From the NCBI GenBank assembly GCA_023376005.1, contig CM042148.1, forward strand, positions 68,236,869 to 68,300,868: 64,000 nucleotides of DNA, read 5' to 3'. Positions within the stretch are counted from its first letter, which is position 1. Every line of letters starts with the position of its first letter. Positions 25,822-40,197 of this stretch are shown one piece after another. The stretch is from Doryteuthis pealeii (Eukaryota > Mollusca > Cephalopoda > Myopsida > Loliginidae). The notes under the pieces are model-generated. The model made no database searches. It had not been told where the DNA came from and saw nothing but the letters and a program-made list of their open reading frames with translations. A program made the position numbers and the translations under genes.

Positions 25822-26227
25822 TTTCTCTGAATTTTTTTTATGAGGCTTGATAATTTGGATTATTCAGACTATTGTACTCATCTTTGTTATCTGCACAACG
25901 ATTGGAGGCATTGAGTTAATACAGTTCTAAATGACAGTTATCTCTAGGCTACAGGTTCAATCTTGGTCAAGGGAGACAGTAACATAGAATAATTAACACA
26001 GCTTAACAATTGTACCCAGTCATGGTTAACAGAATGAAAACAGTCTACCCCCGTGGATTGAATAAAGGGTTAGGTTCAAATTCCGTGAAAGCTCCCAATT
26101 TTGACAAGAAGGTTCCCAAGTTCGAGGAGGGGGTTCCTGAGTCCGACAAGACATACCTAAAGGGCGGAGGGCACATCAGCTGAAACATTGTGCAAAAGAT
26201 GAGGACAATAGTCTGAATAATCCAAAT
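25822..26227 (-). mobile_element. 406-bp repeat with 23-bp inverted repeat and 12-bp flanking direct repeats
   Basis: Positions 25853-25875 and 26205-26227 are an exact 23-bp inverted pair. Exact 12-bp direct repeats, CTATAATTGTTA, flank the unit at 25810-25821 and 26228-26239. On the minus strand it ends in an A-rich tail. Related sequence occurs at about 18970-19320 (plus) and 31995-32250 (minus), sharing AACATAGAATAATTAACACA and CATGGTTAACAGAATG. Confidence 0.68.
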
Positions 26228-26424
26228 CTATAATTGTTAGATTACAAATAAATAAATAAATAAAAATAAAAAGAAAGCCAGATCCAACATATTGGTTCCA
26301 AGAGGAAATGAAAAGCAGCTAACATCACACTTAAATGTGAATTTAAATATTCTAAATATTTAAATATTCTAAAGTGGTTCCAATATACAATCACAACCTG
26401 CAGATACTTGTGGCATAACATTTA

Positions 26425-26675
26425 TAGTTGTAGGAGATGGACACAATGAGGAAAGTTCAAATCCTAGACGAGGCATTTCACTTTGTGCTAATTTCCTTGG
26501 AAAAGGCATGAAAACATCTCTCCCCAGCTATGGGTAAATAATAGGGCAGACTAGAATCTCAAGATAGCAACTGGTCTCAGAAGGAAAACTGAATTCAAAC
26601 TAACATTACTCCACTTAAAAAAAAAAAAAAAAGACCTTGTGTCACATCCTATTGGTGGCAGTGTGCTTGAGTAAA
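26425..26675 (+). mobile_element. Family A SINE
   Basis: Box B-like AGTTCAAATCCTAGACGAG, then body blocks CTTGGAAAAGGCATG, AGGGCAGACTAG, GAAGGAAAACTGAATTCAAA, an A-run, and GACCTTGTGTCACATCCTAT. Confidence 0.7.
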
Positions 26676-27552
26676 AAATACATACTATCACAACCATAGT
26701 GAAATTTTTGTGAACCCAATTTCATATCTCTAGTGGAATACATTAATGTAAAAAAAAAAAAATAAATAAAAAAATTAAAAGCCAAGGTTAGTATATATTC
26801 ATCCATGTTACCATTAAATTTAGAGGAATTCACATAGCAACAACAAAATGGCTTTGAAAATCTGTGAGGATTTCTCAAGAATGTTTATATTACACTTTGA
26901 AATTTGCTTTCAATTGAAATTTACTTTGTTCAATTGTTTTTACCTGAATGACTGCTTGGAATAAATAGTTAAGAAAATAATAAAATGGGAAAACAGAATC
27001 TACCGGTTTTGTATGACAAGGGCACAAATAAGAATGTCAGCTTTCCTCATGGAAGTCTCAAATTGAACAGTCTTATTGCTATAATTATGAAGTTAGGATG
27101 CAAGCCCAATTGAGCAAATTAGCAAGATGGTACCATTAAATTTGAAACCTACCCAACAAATATGACTAATTTAGTAGTAGAAAGATGCCAATAGTGCTTT
27201 CAACCATTTTACAACCAAAGCAGAAAATCTTTAGTAGAAATATGAACAAAAGCCTATCATTTTTAATTCCAAGTCAAAAAGGTATAATTCTTTAGAAGTC
27301 AACTTTAATGCATAATCATTTCTAATACTTCAATATTTTATAGCAGGTTTTCTCAGTTGAACAAGTGTGAAGAAGTAAAATACACTTATTGTAAAGAATC
27401 AAATTTCATTAACTCTGATGAACCCTCCCCCCCACATCAGAATATTGAAGCTCTTAAGTGCTATAGTTAATACTTTGGTTATTTTATAGCGTAAGTTATT
27501 TTATGCTAAAGACAGGTTAAACAATCATGGTCTTTAATTTTATATGTATTTA

Positions 27553-27835
27553 CCCAGCCCCTCAACACAAGCAGGATGCAACCCAAGGTTAATTTTTTTA
27601 AGTGGAATTTAACAGATTTCAATTCAGAGTTTTCTTTCCAGACCAGTTGCCATACCAAGATCAAGTAACATGGTCTGCCCTACTATTTACTCATAGCTGA
27701 AAGGAGAATAATTGGATTCATACCTTTCCCAAGGTATTAATGTTATGTGAAATGCCAACAGCCTTGTCCCAGATTTGAACTCTGGTTGCCATATCCATTT
27801 CCTACAATAACCATTACACCACAAATGCCTCCAAT
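27553..27835 (-). mobile_element. Family A SINE, minus strand
   Basis: Minus strand: GGAGGCATTTGTGGTGTAAT, then GGTTATTGTAGGAAATGG, box B-like AGTTCAAATCTGGGAC, and the full body. One of the best-preserved heads in the family. Confidence 0.74.
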
Positions 27836-29422
27836 GGTCTTCAACTATATACAGTACAAAAATTTATCTTCATAATTATTATAAATAGCTAAGCACTATC
27901 TCAAAATATCTGACCCATCGATTAGACCCTAACAGGTAATCACTTGGGAGTGACTCCACACACCCCAAAACTTCAGAACTGGAACCTCACCACCAGATGC
28001 AGTTTAGTGTCAATACTCATGATACTTTACACTTTGATAAAAACAACTAACCCTTCATTATCAAGTGAAAGTAATTTAAGATCAAAGTCAATTTTTTTTT
28101 TTCTAAGGCGAACTGCAATAGTAACGCTTAACTAATCCCATTAGACTGAACAATCAACCTTTTAATTTCTCAGCCGATATCAAAGCTACCAGCAGACATT
28201 GAAGAGATAAAAGCTCACCCAAGACCATAAGATTTACTTGAGGAAAAAAAAAAGTTTTGCAAATGGTACTAGTCTGATATATCAACTTTTGTTATTTAAG
28301 TACCTAGTTTCATTTCCTTTTGCAATTAATGAAAATATAATCTTGTCATTTTGTCACCCTTTATAAGTCTCCAAACTAATTCAACATGTTCAAAATATTA
28401 CAGCTAAAAATAATATATGAAGGGGCAATGAACTATAGACAACACAAGGGAAATGAAAGATACCAGAATAGCAGTTGAAATACTAGATCTTTCTCTCGGT
28501 GGGTAACACCAACCAAAATGCAAATGGTGCGTTAAGATCTGTATCAAGTGGGTGTTCTTCACAGAACAAGGCAAGATTCTTAAGAGATATAAATATATAT
28601 AATTGAAATCATTATTTTAAAAAAAAGGGGGGGGGTAACCACCTAGTTTGAAATAGAAGATTAAAAAAAGAAATTTTAAAAAGATAAAACAAAGTTTTCC
28701 AGGTTTTAACACTAGCAATTGATTAGACTAAACGATGAAGACAAACGAAGGTAGGCTTATCCAGTCAGTAGTACAGATACCAAACAGAGGTTGAAATAAT
28801 AATTAAATCTTTGTTAGGTCCCTCAGCCGAAAAGGCACCACAGTTGGCAAGTAGTAGAGAGGGGAAAAAAACAAAACAAAAAAAACTGCACCATGTAATT
28901 AGAGATACTGGTGTGTTTGCAAAATGCATCAGGTAAACAAACAAACCAGTGATTAAGTGAGCACCCTACCCACAGAAATACAGCAGTATAAGAAACAGCA
29001 ATGCACATAACCAAGTGATGTCATTTGGTGGAGGGGGGGGGAGATGGAGATGATTGACAACTGTAACACTTTCATGTCTAGAACAAAACTTGCTTAGATC
29101 ATATGCAATCAAAAATAAAGTATCTTCTGACATTAAGTAGCAATAGTGACAGTAGAAAAACTTGTTTCATCAATCTTGTAATATATTCATGAAAATATAA
29201 ATAACTATTAGCTAAATTATCAACAATTCAATGCTCATCAACTTCCTTATTAATATTAGTCAATATATTAAAAGACTAATAAAGAATCAATAGATTATGC
29301 CATCAATCTAACAAGCACCATTATTCCATTGATGGAATGTTTACAAAATTTGGTATATTCTAGATATCAGCAATGTCCAATAAATAGGATGGATTGTTTA
29401 AATTTTTATTTTATTTTATTTT

Positions 29423-29830
29423 ACACATAAATACCTTGACTTACAAGTGCCTCAACTTATTAGTTTTCGGAGTTACAAGCTGTCACTTGGTAAAATTTTT
29501 GCTTTGTGTAGAGAACTAAAATTTGAGGTACTACCGAGTCAGATACATTTATGCTAAGTTCACTAAAAACATTGAAGTTTTCCAAATTTATTATGCCAAA
29601 GAAATTCATTTATAAAAAAAAGACATTAAAACATTACAACACATTATTTGTTACATTCTATTATGATTTGCAATACAGTGCTACATTTTTAATAAGAAAA
29701 AAAAAAAAAAAAAAAAGGGGGTATTGGGAAGAGGGGATCATTTTAGTCTGTTTCAATAGGGAACATTGATTTGATATACAAGGAAATTGAGTTACAAGCG
29801 GAACAAATTAAACTTGTATCACTTAATTAT
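29423..29830. mobile_element. pogo/Tigger-like MITE, uninterrupted copy
   Basis: ATACCTTGACTTACAAGTGC at one end, then GAACTAAAATTTGAGG, TTCCAAATTTATTATGCC and CAATACAGTGCTACATTTTT in the same order as 22961-23671. It serves as the empty-site reference for the SINE insertion. Confidence 0.62.
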
Positions 29831-32800
29831 TTTTGGAAGGACCCCCATACTAATTATTAAAGGAAAAATTTCCCCATCAAATAATTCTAACAGGTCAAGT
29901 TAAGTTTCACCAAAAATTTCTCATGTACTTGGATATCTTCATTCAAAATTTTAAAATGACAATTCATAAAGAAAAATGTATGTAGGTAGAAAAACTTCCT
30001 AAAAGAAAAAAATCCCTATTTTTATGTTACCAAAATATCACAACATTGGCTTAATCAACTGATTGAAATAGAAAAAAAATTGTATAATTAATACAGACAG
30101 AATTATGCCTGACTATAATCTAAAAACCTGTTCTAGAACAGGTTTTTAAATTATTGTCAGACAATGCATTTCAAATAACAGATGTGTTTTGCTTTTGGGA
30201 TCTTTTTTCTTCTTCTTTTAAGATCCTTTAAAAATTAAACATCCAATTTGATTCATAACCAGTTTTGCTTTATTCATTCATTTTTTTTTTTAAGTATCTT
30301 TATTTGCCATTTCCTTTATATTGCCTGCTTATACTAACAATCACCAGCTGTAATATTGAAAATTAAACAAGATCAAGTTCCAGTGTATTTTTTTTTTAAT
30401 GATCTACTGTTAAGACATTCTGTTGCCAAAGCAGCAACTGCATTTTTATTTTTTATTTTTAGCACTGCTGAAATGACATGATGTTCTAAGTCAAAACTAA
30501 TAAACATAAATGCAAAGTACATTTCTTCCTTCAGCTCAAGTTGTTTTCAATAACAAACACTAAAACTTATATGGGAGATACATTTTCAATTGTGTTTGGA
30601 TAAAGGACAACAAGTACTAAGTTTTAACAATATCCATTGCACTCACCCAAAGAGAGAAATAAAACTGATTTTAAAGATAACTAAATAACTGATTTAAATT
30701 TTGACCTCCAGAATTTCTTAAAATTTATTCAGTCACAATATTTTTTGCAGTATATTATTGCTTCATCATTTAACTACACACTATTTTCTAACCCTATTTG
30801 TTATTTGGCTATACAAGAAATACAGTGGAAAGGAGGTTGTACTTAATTGATGCTAAATATCCACATTAAAACTTATAGGTACCATAAATTCCATTAATGA
30901 TATTTAAAATAATTGTTTTCAGCTAAGAAGTTGTTTCCAATTAGGTAATTAAGTACAAACTGAACAAGTTTTTATATCAGTAACAAGCAATATGAAACCT
31001 TATATGAACTTTCAAGTTTTCATTTTATCACAAAAAAAAGTATTTCAATTATCAAATGCAAAAGATAATGTACACAAAATCTGAAGCTGTAGAAAATATC
31101 AACAAAGAAAAATTGTAAAAAAAAAAAAACAATAAGATACTGAATAATTTTATCTATATTGAAAAGGCATTAGTCTGGAAGCTGTATTTTCTTGCAAGAA
31201 TTCACCTTGGAAAATAAAGTTAACCATAAATATGAGAAAAAGAAAAGTAGCACCAAAACAATATTTATTTTATCCCACAAAATGGCATGAAAAAGAAATC
31301 TTACACATTTCTGGTCTCATTAAATGCAGTTGAAAAGTTAGTATTTTAATTTATGCACAGGCACTACTAAACTGTTGAAGATGTTTAAAGCCTCAAGATA
31401 AACAGGCACCACCAAGCAAATAGAGGAACCAACTTGGTTGCAAATGGGCTGATCTGATTAATAGTATGTTTAGTCAATGGAAGTAATGTTCAACTGAGAG
31501 AAAAAACTAGAGGAGGCAGAGTTAGGAACAATTTAAACAAATTCAAGCTAGAAGCAGATGCTCTACATAAACAGGAATCATGAAATAAACAGACATACTG
31601 ACTTTTCTAAATATTTCACAGACCATGTGAAAGCTAAAAAACAAATGGGGGGGGGGGGAGAAAAAAAAAAAAAAAAACAAAAAAACAAAAAACAAAAAAA
31701 ACTACTCAACCCTTGAAATATAGACAGCATCTAAGTTATTGGTTAGTCTCGAAGATTTTTGTCTTTTAACAGCACGAGGAACACACAAAAAACAGTGGGC
31801 ATTACCTCTCAACCTCTACAAACACTAAAATAAGTAAAAACTGGCATATTTTTTTTTAATTCTAATATCTAAGGAAAAAAAATGCTAGGTTATTATTACT
31901 ATTATTTTAAAGGTAAAAATGTAATTCAAATGCAAACTGAACAGTTTATAGAGAAGGTACTGTGAATAATTAAAACGTGTTACAAATGTTAGTCTGAATT
32001 TTTAAGATTCAGTCTTGATAATTTGGATTAATTGACTACAGGTGAAAAATAACAATACTTGACATAGTTCTCATGACCGGTTACAAGTGTTAAACTATCT
32101 ATACCAATGGATTAAATAAAGCGTTCAGTTCAAAGTTCTGTGAAGGCTCCCAATTCTAACAAGAAACACCTGAAGAGGGCCAGAGGGCATATCGGTCAAA
32201 ATATTGTGTATAACAATAAAGAGGACAATAGTTTGAAAAATCTAAATACAAATGTGACAAATGGTTAAAAAGTTCTGCACTGAAAATGTCTCACAGAAGA
32301 ATGTTCTGTAGTTGAGCAGATAAATTGATAATTATAAAGATAATAGTTAGACATAAAAGAGAACATTCAAAATATCCAAATCTCAATTGTTGAATATCAC
32401 TTGTACAATTTTGGTTATCTTACTTTGAGGTCTGATTTCAACATAAAAGAAAAACTACTTGGCTGTTATTTTTATATGATTCACTATATATAACAAATGG
32501 GACAAACAAAATAAACCATCCTCTAATCATAGCAAAGGATTTGTTTTTTAATCCAAAGATGGTGGGATTAGAAGGGAGTCTGTTACTAAGAGGTACTTCT
32601 GGAGAAGAAAACAATTGATTCAAACAAGTAATGTTCCACATTAGACTAATGACAGTGTTCAACAAAACATCTGGAATTAGTTATAGAAACATGTCAATGT
32701 TCTATCAAGATAATGTTAGACCATATGTTTCTTTGGGGATCAGCCAAAACATTTTGTTACAGCTTAGTTGGAATGTTTACACAAAATCCAATGCAGATAT

Positions 32801-34290
32801 TTAAAAATCCAATTCAGATATTTCATCTTTAAGATTATTCTGGTCTTACAGAATTTTATCTTTAAAAAATAAAAAAATAAAAATAAAATCAATTCCCTGG
32901 AAAACTACAAAAAGGTGCCTAGAGGAAACGTTAGCTGAGAACGCTAACTTCGAGAAAGATAAAAACTTTTTTCTTTTGGCCACCTAATATATCTTTTAGT
33001 ATTCTTATATTAAAACAAGATAAATTTATCATTAAAAAAAATGTAAAGACTCCCTTTTTATAAATAAAAAAAATGGAAGGGAGGGAAACAAAGCATTTAT
33101 ATCATCTTTAAAATGGGTGAAGATTTACAGTTATTAATTTTATCTTAAAATATCTAAGTACCTTTTTACATATATGTAGATTTAGGAATTTAAGGAAGCT
33201 CAAGGATTTAGTTAGAGCTCTTGGATTTATCATCTGAATAAGGATTTAAAAAAAAAAAAAAAAAGAAAAAAGTTGTTTTTGTTAAAACACTTCAAGTGTT
33301 TTTAAAGCATAAGAAAACAAAATGTACTTTTTTTTTTCTTCATGCAAACATAAGCAATGCCTAAATTTATCAATAAAGAGAGAGAATGATCCCAAACAAA
33401 ATTGCAGATGGTATCCAAGTTATGAGAAAGGTAAGGAGGAGAAGAAAGATTTTCACAGAAGAATTATTGCATGTGTCAACAGCATCCTTGAAAATGCAAA
33501 ACATTCATTAAACAGCTGCTCTTAATAATAGAAAGCAAAGAGCAACATGTTGATAGGAATTAACAAATAAGTACTTATCCATAATTATAAATATTACCCA
33601 AGAAGTTATTTTAAGTAGCTAATAATTACTTAAAAAAGGGGACGACTATAATTAATTAGAACACTTATATATGGTTCATGCACAGGTGAGAAGATAGTAT
33701 GGAAAGTAAAGGTGTCGATCATTAAGCTTTACTAAATGATTGGGGATAAAATAATTATAGAATTGTCCATGAATAAAAATAAAATTTTATATGAGAAAAA
33801 AAAATCTATATTTTTCAAGAAGGAAGCAACATATATCTAATTTTGAATGATTACATTAGAAATCAATTATTTGGCAATGCTTGGGGAAAATTCTGATAAA
33901 TGTTGAACTTTCTATGTATACAGAAAAATGAACAGGGCATAAATAAAAGGATTTTAAAGGATTTTTTTTTTCTTCATATACAAAATTTTCAGTTTTTTCA
34001 TATTTTGCAAATAAGTAGATTTTTCACAACTTAACATCTGCTTAAAAAAAAAAAGATTCAAAAATGAGTTAATTCTACCATCGTACTATCTAATCAAAGG
34101 AGTTTTATTAGAAGATTAGATAAACTCTAAAGTGATTACAAGTTAAAGAATATAGGAATTCACTGAATAAGTTAATGTTAATGTTATTAAATTTAAAATA
34201 TACTAATAACAGACAATTGTTGAATTCAACAAATTTTGATCATGAACTTGTGCTGGATTGTAAAAGTATACAGAAATGTATTTATATGTG

Positions 34291-34624
34291 CAGTGATGCT
34301 GATAGCTTTTTAAAATTTTTTTTTATTTTTTTAGTGTGTCCTGAGATGCACATATTTGCTTTGAATGAGTCCCTGGGAAAATTTATGGGTCCCAACTAAA
34401 GTTGGTTAATAGATTGTAGGGTCTTTATTTATGATCTGGGGAAGTACTTTGTAACCTATCCTGTGTAATTCATTTCTAAGAAACTATTGAAATGTATTTA
34501 CAGTTAGCCTGAAATGGTGAGGGAAGAAAAAGAAAAACACTGGAACGCATGGATATGATTTTACTGCGTCCTTTTAGATTTTTATGCATCAGGGATGCAG
34601 GACGCGTACCTATCAGCATCTCTG
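34291..34624 (+). mobile_element. hAT-like MITE
   Basis: Begins CAGTGATGCTGATAG and ends CTATCAGCATCTCTG: a 15-bp terminal repeat of the CAG...CTG type seen in hAT elements. Shared inner blocks include TTTGAATGAGTCCCTGGGAA and ACTGGAACGCATGGATA. Two other copies: 9989-10300 (plus) and 42797-43082 (minus). An 8-bp target duplication is not clear. Confidence 0.68.
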
Positions 34625-36982
34625 TATGTATATAAATACAAACAAAATCTAGACTGGTGGGAGTGAGAAATATACATATCCCATCAGGTTCCTATTTACA
34701 AGTGTGTACCCCCCCCCACTCCTTTACCAGTCAAATAGAATTTATAAAAAAAAAAAAAAAAAAAAAAAAAGCAAACCAGTAACAGAAAATAATAAAAATT
34801 TAAAAAATAAATCTCAGTACGTTTAGAATGGTTTTTAATAAATTAGTTCCAATTTAATATATACTAAACGAAATTGCTTCTTTTTTTTTTTCAAGAAAGC
34901 ACTAGGTTCTAAATTGAAAATCTGTAAATTTAATTGGTCTTCTGACGAAATCACTTGAAGGTCACAGATTTCCTATACCTGAAACTATTCACAAAATTTT
35001 ATTACTGAATTGGACTTGTTATGAAAGGTTTTATCGCAAGGATACTTGTCTAGACATGTCAAAAATCTCTTCCAAATACATAAGATTTCCAGAGCAATGA
35101 AGAAGAAAATAACATTGATAAAAAATAAAATATTGACCAAATGATAACTTTTAAAAATATTTATATGAAAGTAAACAGTCAAGTTAAATAACTAAACATT
35201 TTCAACATTACCATAATGAATCCTTTTGTTATCAGAATACATATAAGTTTAAAATGAACATTGTAATAAATACTTATCTTTATTGCATCATTGTTAAAAA
35301 AATTTTTTTTTTTAAAAACAAGCAAAAGTCACATTTCTTAAACTTAAACAAATTCACAGATATTTTAAGTGTTGTCTTTAAGCATATCAAGGAGTTAAAT
35401 TTATGTAAAAACAAAAAAACAACACCTATATTGGATGAAGTTAAATACAATATCAGTAAGTGAAAAAAATGTATTAACACCAATGAAGTCTAAAATTCTA
35501 GCAAAGTACTTAACACAGATCAACCAAGCATTCCATTTACACTTTAAAAGTCATGATAATTCTAAGATGTTTTAGATATAATTTTAAAAGTAATATCCTA
35601 TTCAGGAGAAATCAAATTCATTTCACCAAGGATCCCACATTTTATTCATACTTGAAACTATTACCCCTTCCCTAAATGGCTTCACCATACACATAATTAG
35701 TGGAGAAATCATTTATATTATGATAACACATTGGAGAGGGTGAGGGGCACTAGTTTATAAAAAGAAGGGAGAAGCTTGGAAATGGTTAATTGGAGTGGAC
35801 AGCCCTAAGGTAACCAACAAGCAATAAGAAAGATAAATATTCAACATTCCTCTGAACCAAGAAGAGTAAATGACAACCCATAGATTTAAAAGACAACATC
35901 ATCAGGTGTTTATGTCCTTAATTAGTCCCAGAAATTCAGAGCACAGTCAGGCATTTATAATTAGAGCATCTAAAATAGTAAATGTCTAAGAACTAGAGAG
36001 AAAATCAGAAGCAAGAGGAAAAAATTATATATAAAAAAAAAAGAAAAAAAAAAAAAAAAAAGAAAAAAAAAAGCAAGACAAGAAAAGATGCTGACATTGG
36101 ATATATATTTTTTAAAGCCAGATAAATAATACAAAGAAATAAGTATATATTGACATCACACAAGCCAAAATAAAGTTCAAAACAGAAAATGTCAGGGGGT
36201 CAAACTTTTTCAGATAACCAAACCCTGGGATAGCACAGCAGTTTTAGAGTTTGCTTAAAAAAACATGAAAACCGACAACTGATAAGAAATAAAGCAGTTC
36301 TGAGGAGAAAAAAAAAGAAAAAAAGCAACAAAAAAAACCCAAAAAAAACAATAATTTTAAAAGCAAATAGGCAGAGAAGGACGTTAAAAAAATTCTCCAT
36401 GTATAATTTGAAATGCCAGTTGAACTTGCAAATTTCAAGAGTACAAAACTGATTAAAGAGAATTTAAAGTTCATAGCAAAACACTCCTTATATGAAAACT
36501 AAAGAGAAAAAATTATCAGAGAAAAAATATCTGTTAGATGTAAGCTAAGAGTTTGAAATTCTTTTTTAATGTGGGGGAGGGGGTGACCTAATAAAGAGAA
36601 AATGATAATTCAAACCATATTTTGGAAAAATCTTTTCCAGTTCACTGTAATAAATTTATATTTTTACAAAAGTGTTATAAAAAATTTAAGTAGAATTTGC
36701 CAAATATCACTGCTCCTGCCTTTAAGAGAAATTTTTTTTTTTAAATCACTATTTCTGACCAATCAAATCTTTGGTTATCAATTTAAATTTAAGCCAAGGG
36801 AATTTAGAATAAAGTAGCAGGTTTAGACAAGACTTAGATGCATCCTATACATTGAGAAATAGAATGAACACAAAATGGAAGAGAAGTGATAAAACTAAAA
36901 GTAAGAATCCTGTCTAATCAGATTTGAGAGCCTTAATCCTTAACATTTGATTGATATTTTTTCTAAGCTATTTTACTCAGAA

Positions 36983-37042
<60 letters not shown>

Positions 37043-38824
37043 TAAGACAAAATTAAAATAGCAAGCTAGTTGAATAATATATAACATTTATTCCAGGATC
37101 CCAAAACAATCAGCCTATTAATGTTTGTTATCCTTTATTTTCACTGTAAAATTTGATACCAAATCTAAAAAAACACTAAAAAAATTCCAGCACAGTTCCT
37201 TAAAATGGCTGGAGCTTTAGAGCATTTATGATTCCATTAAGTCCGTCATTCACCAAAGGAAAGTGAAATTCTATACATCCTTTGGTTATGTAGAAAAGGG
37301 AGAAAATTATACATTTTTTAAAATATCAGACTTAAAATTTTTCTCTTTTTAATTTTGTTTTAAATGTGGCTTATGTTCAATCCTAAAAATGAACTAAAAA
37401 TCTCAAATTAGCTTCAAGACAAGCTTTTTGTTTCCAAGAATTTAAAAATATACTAGAAAAATATTGCTTTCAATTTCATTGATAAACAGCATAGGCATGC
37501 ACATGTGTATGTATGCATGTTCATTAACTTAAACAGTACAATTTAAATGGTGTGAAGAAAATAACATTTTGCAAGCTGGATATATCAATTCAAAGAGAAT
37601 CAAATTTTAGTTGTCAAATACCAGTACAGTAACAATTATGTTTCTTAAAAAGTTTTAATTGATTTTATTACTAAAAACCCATTTCCAGTCATCTAAAAAA
37701 ATAAACCTTTCAGAAATCTAATGATTAAAAAAGAAAAGATCAATTAACTATATATCCAAATTATGCCGATAGAAAACATGAAATTAACTTTCTACTTTGT
37801 CATATCATCTAACAAAAGCATCAATAAGTCAATTACTTTTCCTGTATTCACATTAATATTTAAAGTAAAATTAGCCCTTTCTTTTAATGAGAAAAAGTAC
37901 TTTCATATACAACATGCCAGTAGCACAAAATAGCCATGCTTAAGAAATTTACTTTTTAATGAAAAAAAATAAATAAATAAAAAATGAAATAATTTAATCA
38001 CTTTATTTTTATTTATTTTTTAAAAATAAAACCAAACAGCTGCTAGCTTGTCCAATGCCAATCAATAAGTTCCAATTTTTTTTTTAACAATTGAATCTTT
38101 TCTGCATGTCTGATAATGTCAACACAGATGATTCCTCAGGTATACTATCTGCATAGAAAAGGGTTTTTTTTTTTATAGATAGAGGAAAGCAAAAAGTTTT
38201 CAATACTTTGAGGTATGAAAAAATGTTGTACTAAGTATCATTCCTACAACTTAAAATATTTGTCCAAACAAAAACTTCACCTACTTCTATAATATGCAAC
38301 TCTAAAAATAAATTTTAAAAAATGTTATGAGTAATTTAAAACCATCAATAGATAAACAAGCTGTTGCAAGAATGAAACAATTTATTAGAATGATTAATAT
38401 AGATTGTTGATTATTAACATTTCTGAACAGTTTTGTGTATGAAAATGTCAAAGTACTAAGGCAAATGCAAAGTATTTAAAGACACACAAAATGAGAGGGT
38501 AAACTATTCCTAATTAAGCCATCAAATATGAAATGTTTCATACCATCCTTTCACAGAGACAATATGTCTAGACATGTTATTTTCTAGACAGGGAATAATG
38601 ACCAAATAGAAAGCTCAATTGACAAGGATTAGTTGGAGCCAGTTTAGAGTGTAACAGGAAGTCAAATATATCCAAATTAAGTCCAAATAGTAGTTTATTA
38701 GAAAAAAGAATAAAAAGGAGCTTGTGCAATATTCATTATCTTCATAAGTATGGTTACTTTGGCTATATATATATATATATATTTATTAAATTTCATATCA
38801 TGTAGGTAAATCTATAAAGAAAAT

Positions 38825-39022
38825 ACAGTGGTACCTTGACTTACAAATTAAATTTGTTTTATTCATAACTGAATTTTCTAAAAAACAAAATTGAATGAAT
38901 TGAGCAATGTTTTAAAGCTTTTTTATATGGCGTAATAAATTTGGAAACTTAAATGTTTTTAGTGTACTTATTAGTGACAGCTTGTGACACAAGTTGGAGC
39001 ACTCTTAAGTCAAAGACTGTAT
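38825..39022. mobile_element. pogo/Tigger-like MITE, short copy
   Basis: TACAGTGGTACCTTGACTTA at the left end and AAGTCAAAGACTGTA at the right. About 198 bp; an internal deletion derivative of the same family. Confidence 0.62.
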
Positions 39023-39993
39023 ATGCAAATTCTTAATAAGCACTTAAATAGTTTTTAAATAATTTGCATAGACTGATGGGTCCAGATTTTCTGTAACAAT
39101 TCAATCTTTCCAGTCATCTTTAATATACTTTTGCTTGAATAACACCAAAAACAAGCACACTCATGGAATGAGAACTTAATCTTTTTATAAACCAAATGTT
39201 TTTCAAGCAATTAGTGAATACCAAACCCATTAGATCACATTATTATATAATAAATAATCTAGATCTAAATCATCTACAAAACATGGAAAGCTCATTATTT
39301 CAAGGTATGTCTTTCCTACTTTCCATGTCTCTCCCAATTGAATACATGCAAAAAGATTAAAATTACCAAGTTTATGTAATGTCAAAATTATAAAAACAGC
39401 AACTGCTACAAAATCTTGATAGTTACTGCTCACTGAGGTTAAAAACAAATTCTAAAATGGTATTGGCAAAATACATGAGAACCAAAATTGCAATTAAAGT
39501 GGAATTTGAAGAAAAACGATACAAATAAATAAATTTACAATTCTAAAACAAAATTACAGGTTTATGGAATTGCAGATAAATAAAAATAAAAATTCCTTTA
39601 ACTTTCTCAACAGGATTTGTCTACTTCCTGAACATCTCTAATCACTACAGTCCATGCTTGACACAAATCAACTTTAAAGTTGACACCCAAATAGGATTTT
39701 CAACAAGTCCAAATACCAGAGCCAAGCCCAAGCGAATTAGAATCCCTCTTAACAAAACCGAGTGATACTAGAGACATCACTAGTATCAAATTTACATGTC
39801 ATGTACAATACAAGAGTTACTAATCATTGAACATGACAAGACAAAAAAAAAACAAAAACAAAAAAAACCTAAGAACTAAAGGATATCAAGAGGAAATTTT
39901 TTTACATTCTACAATAATCAAAGTGAATTTACCTGTATATAATTATTTTAGTATAAAAGTCTCAGGTATTAAAATGCCTAAAATCTGTTAAAC

Positions 39994-40197
39994 CACATTG
40001 GTTTCTGTTTAATGGCATATCAACCTTTGTGGGTGATTTAATACCAAAGCAATCCATGTAGAAGAATGGTAGTGGTGCTATTTAACCCATAGCGGGGGGG
40101 GGGGGGGGTCATAACTTTCCCTAAGGGTATTAGTCCAAAATTGAACATAAGTGCAACCAGAGTTCAAACTTGCTTACTACAATGCTACAGTCCAGGG
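39994..40197 (-). mobile_element. Family C SINE, minus strand
   Basis: Same layout as 22489-22722, with the tail block GGTTTCTGTTTAATGGCATA on the plus strand and a head ending near CAATGCTACAGTCCAGG. It includes a (G)n run at 40094-40108. Confidence 0.68.
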
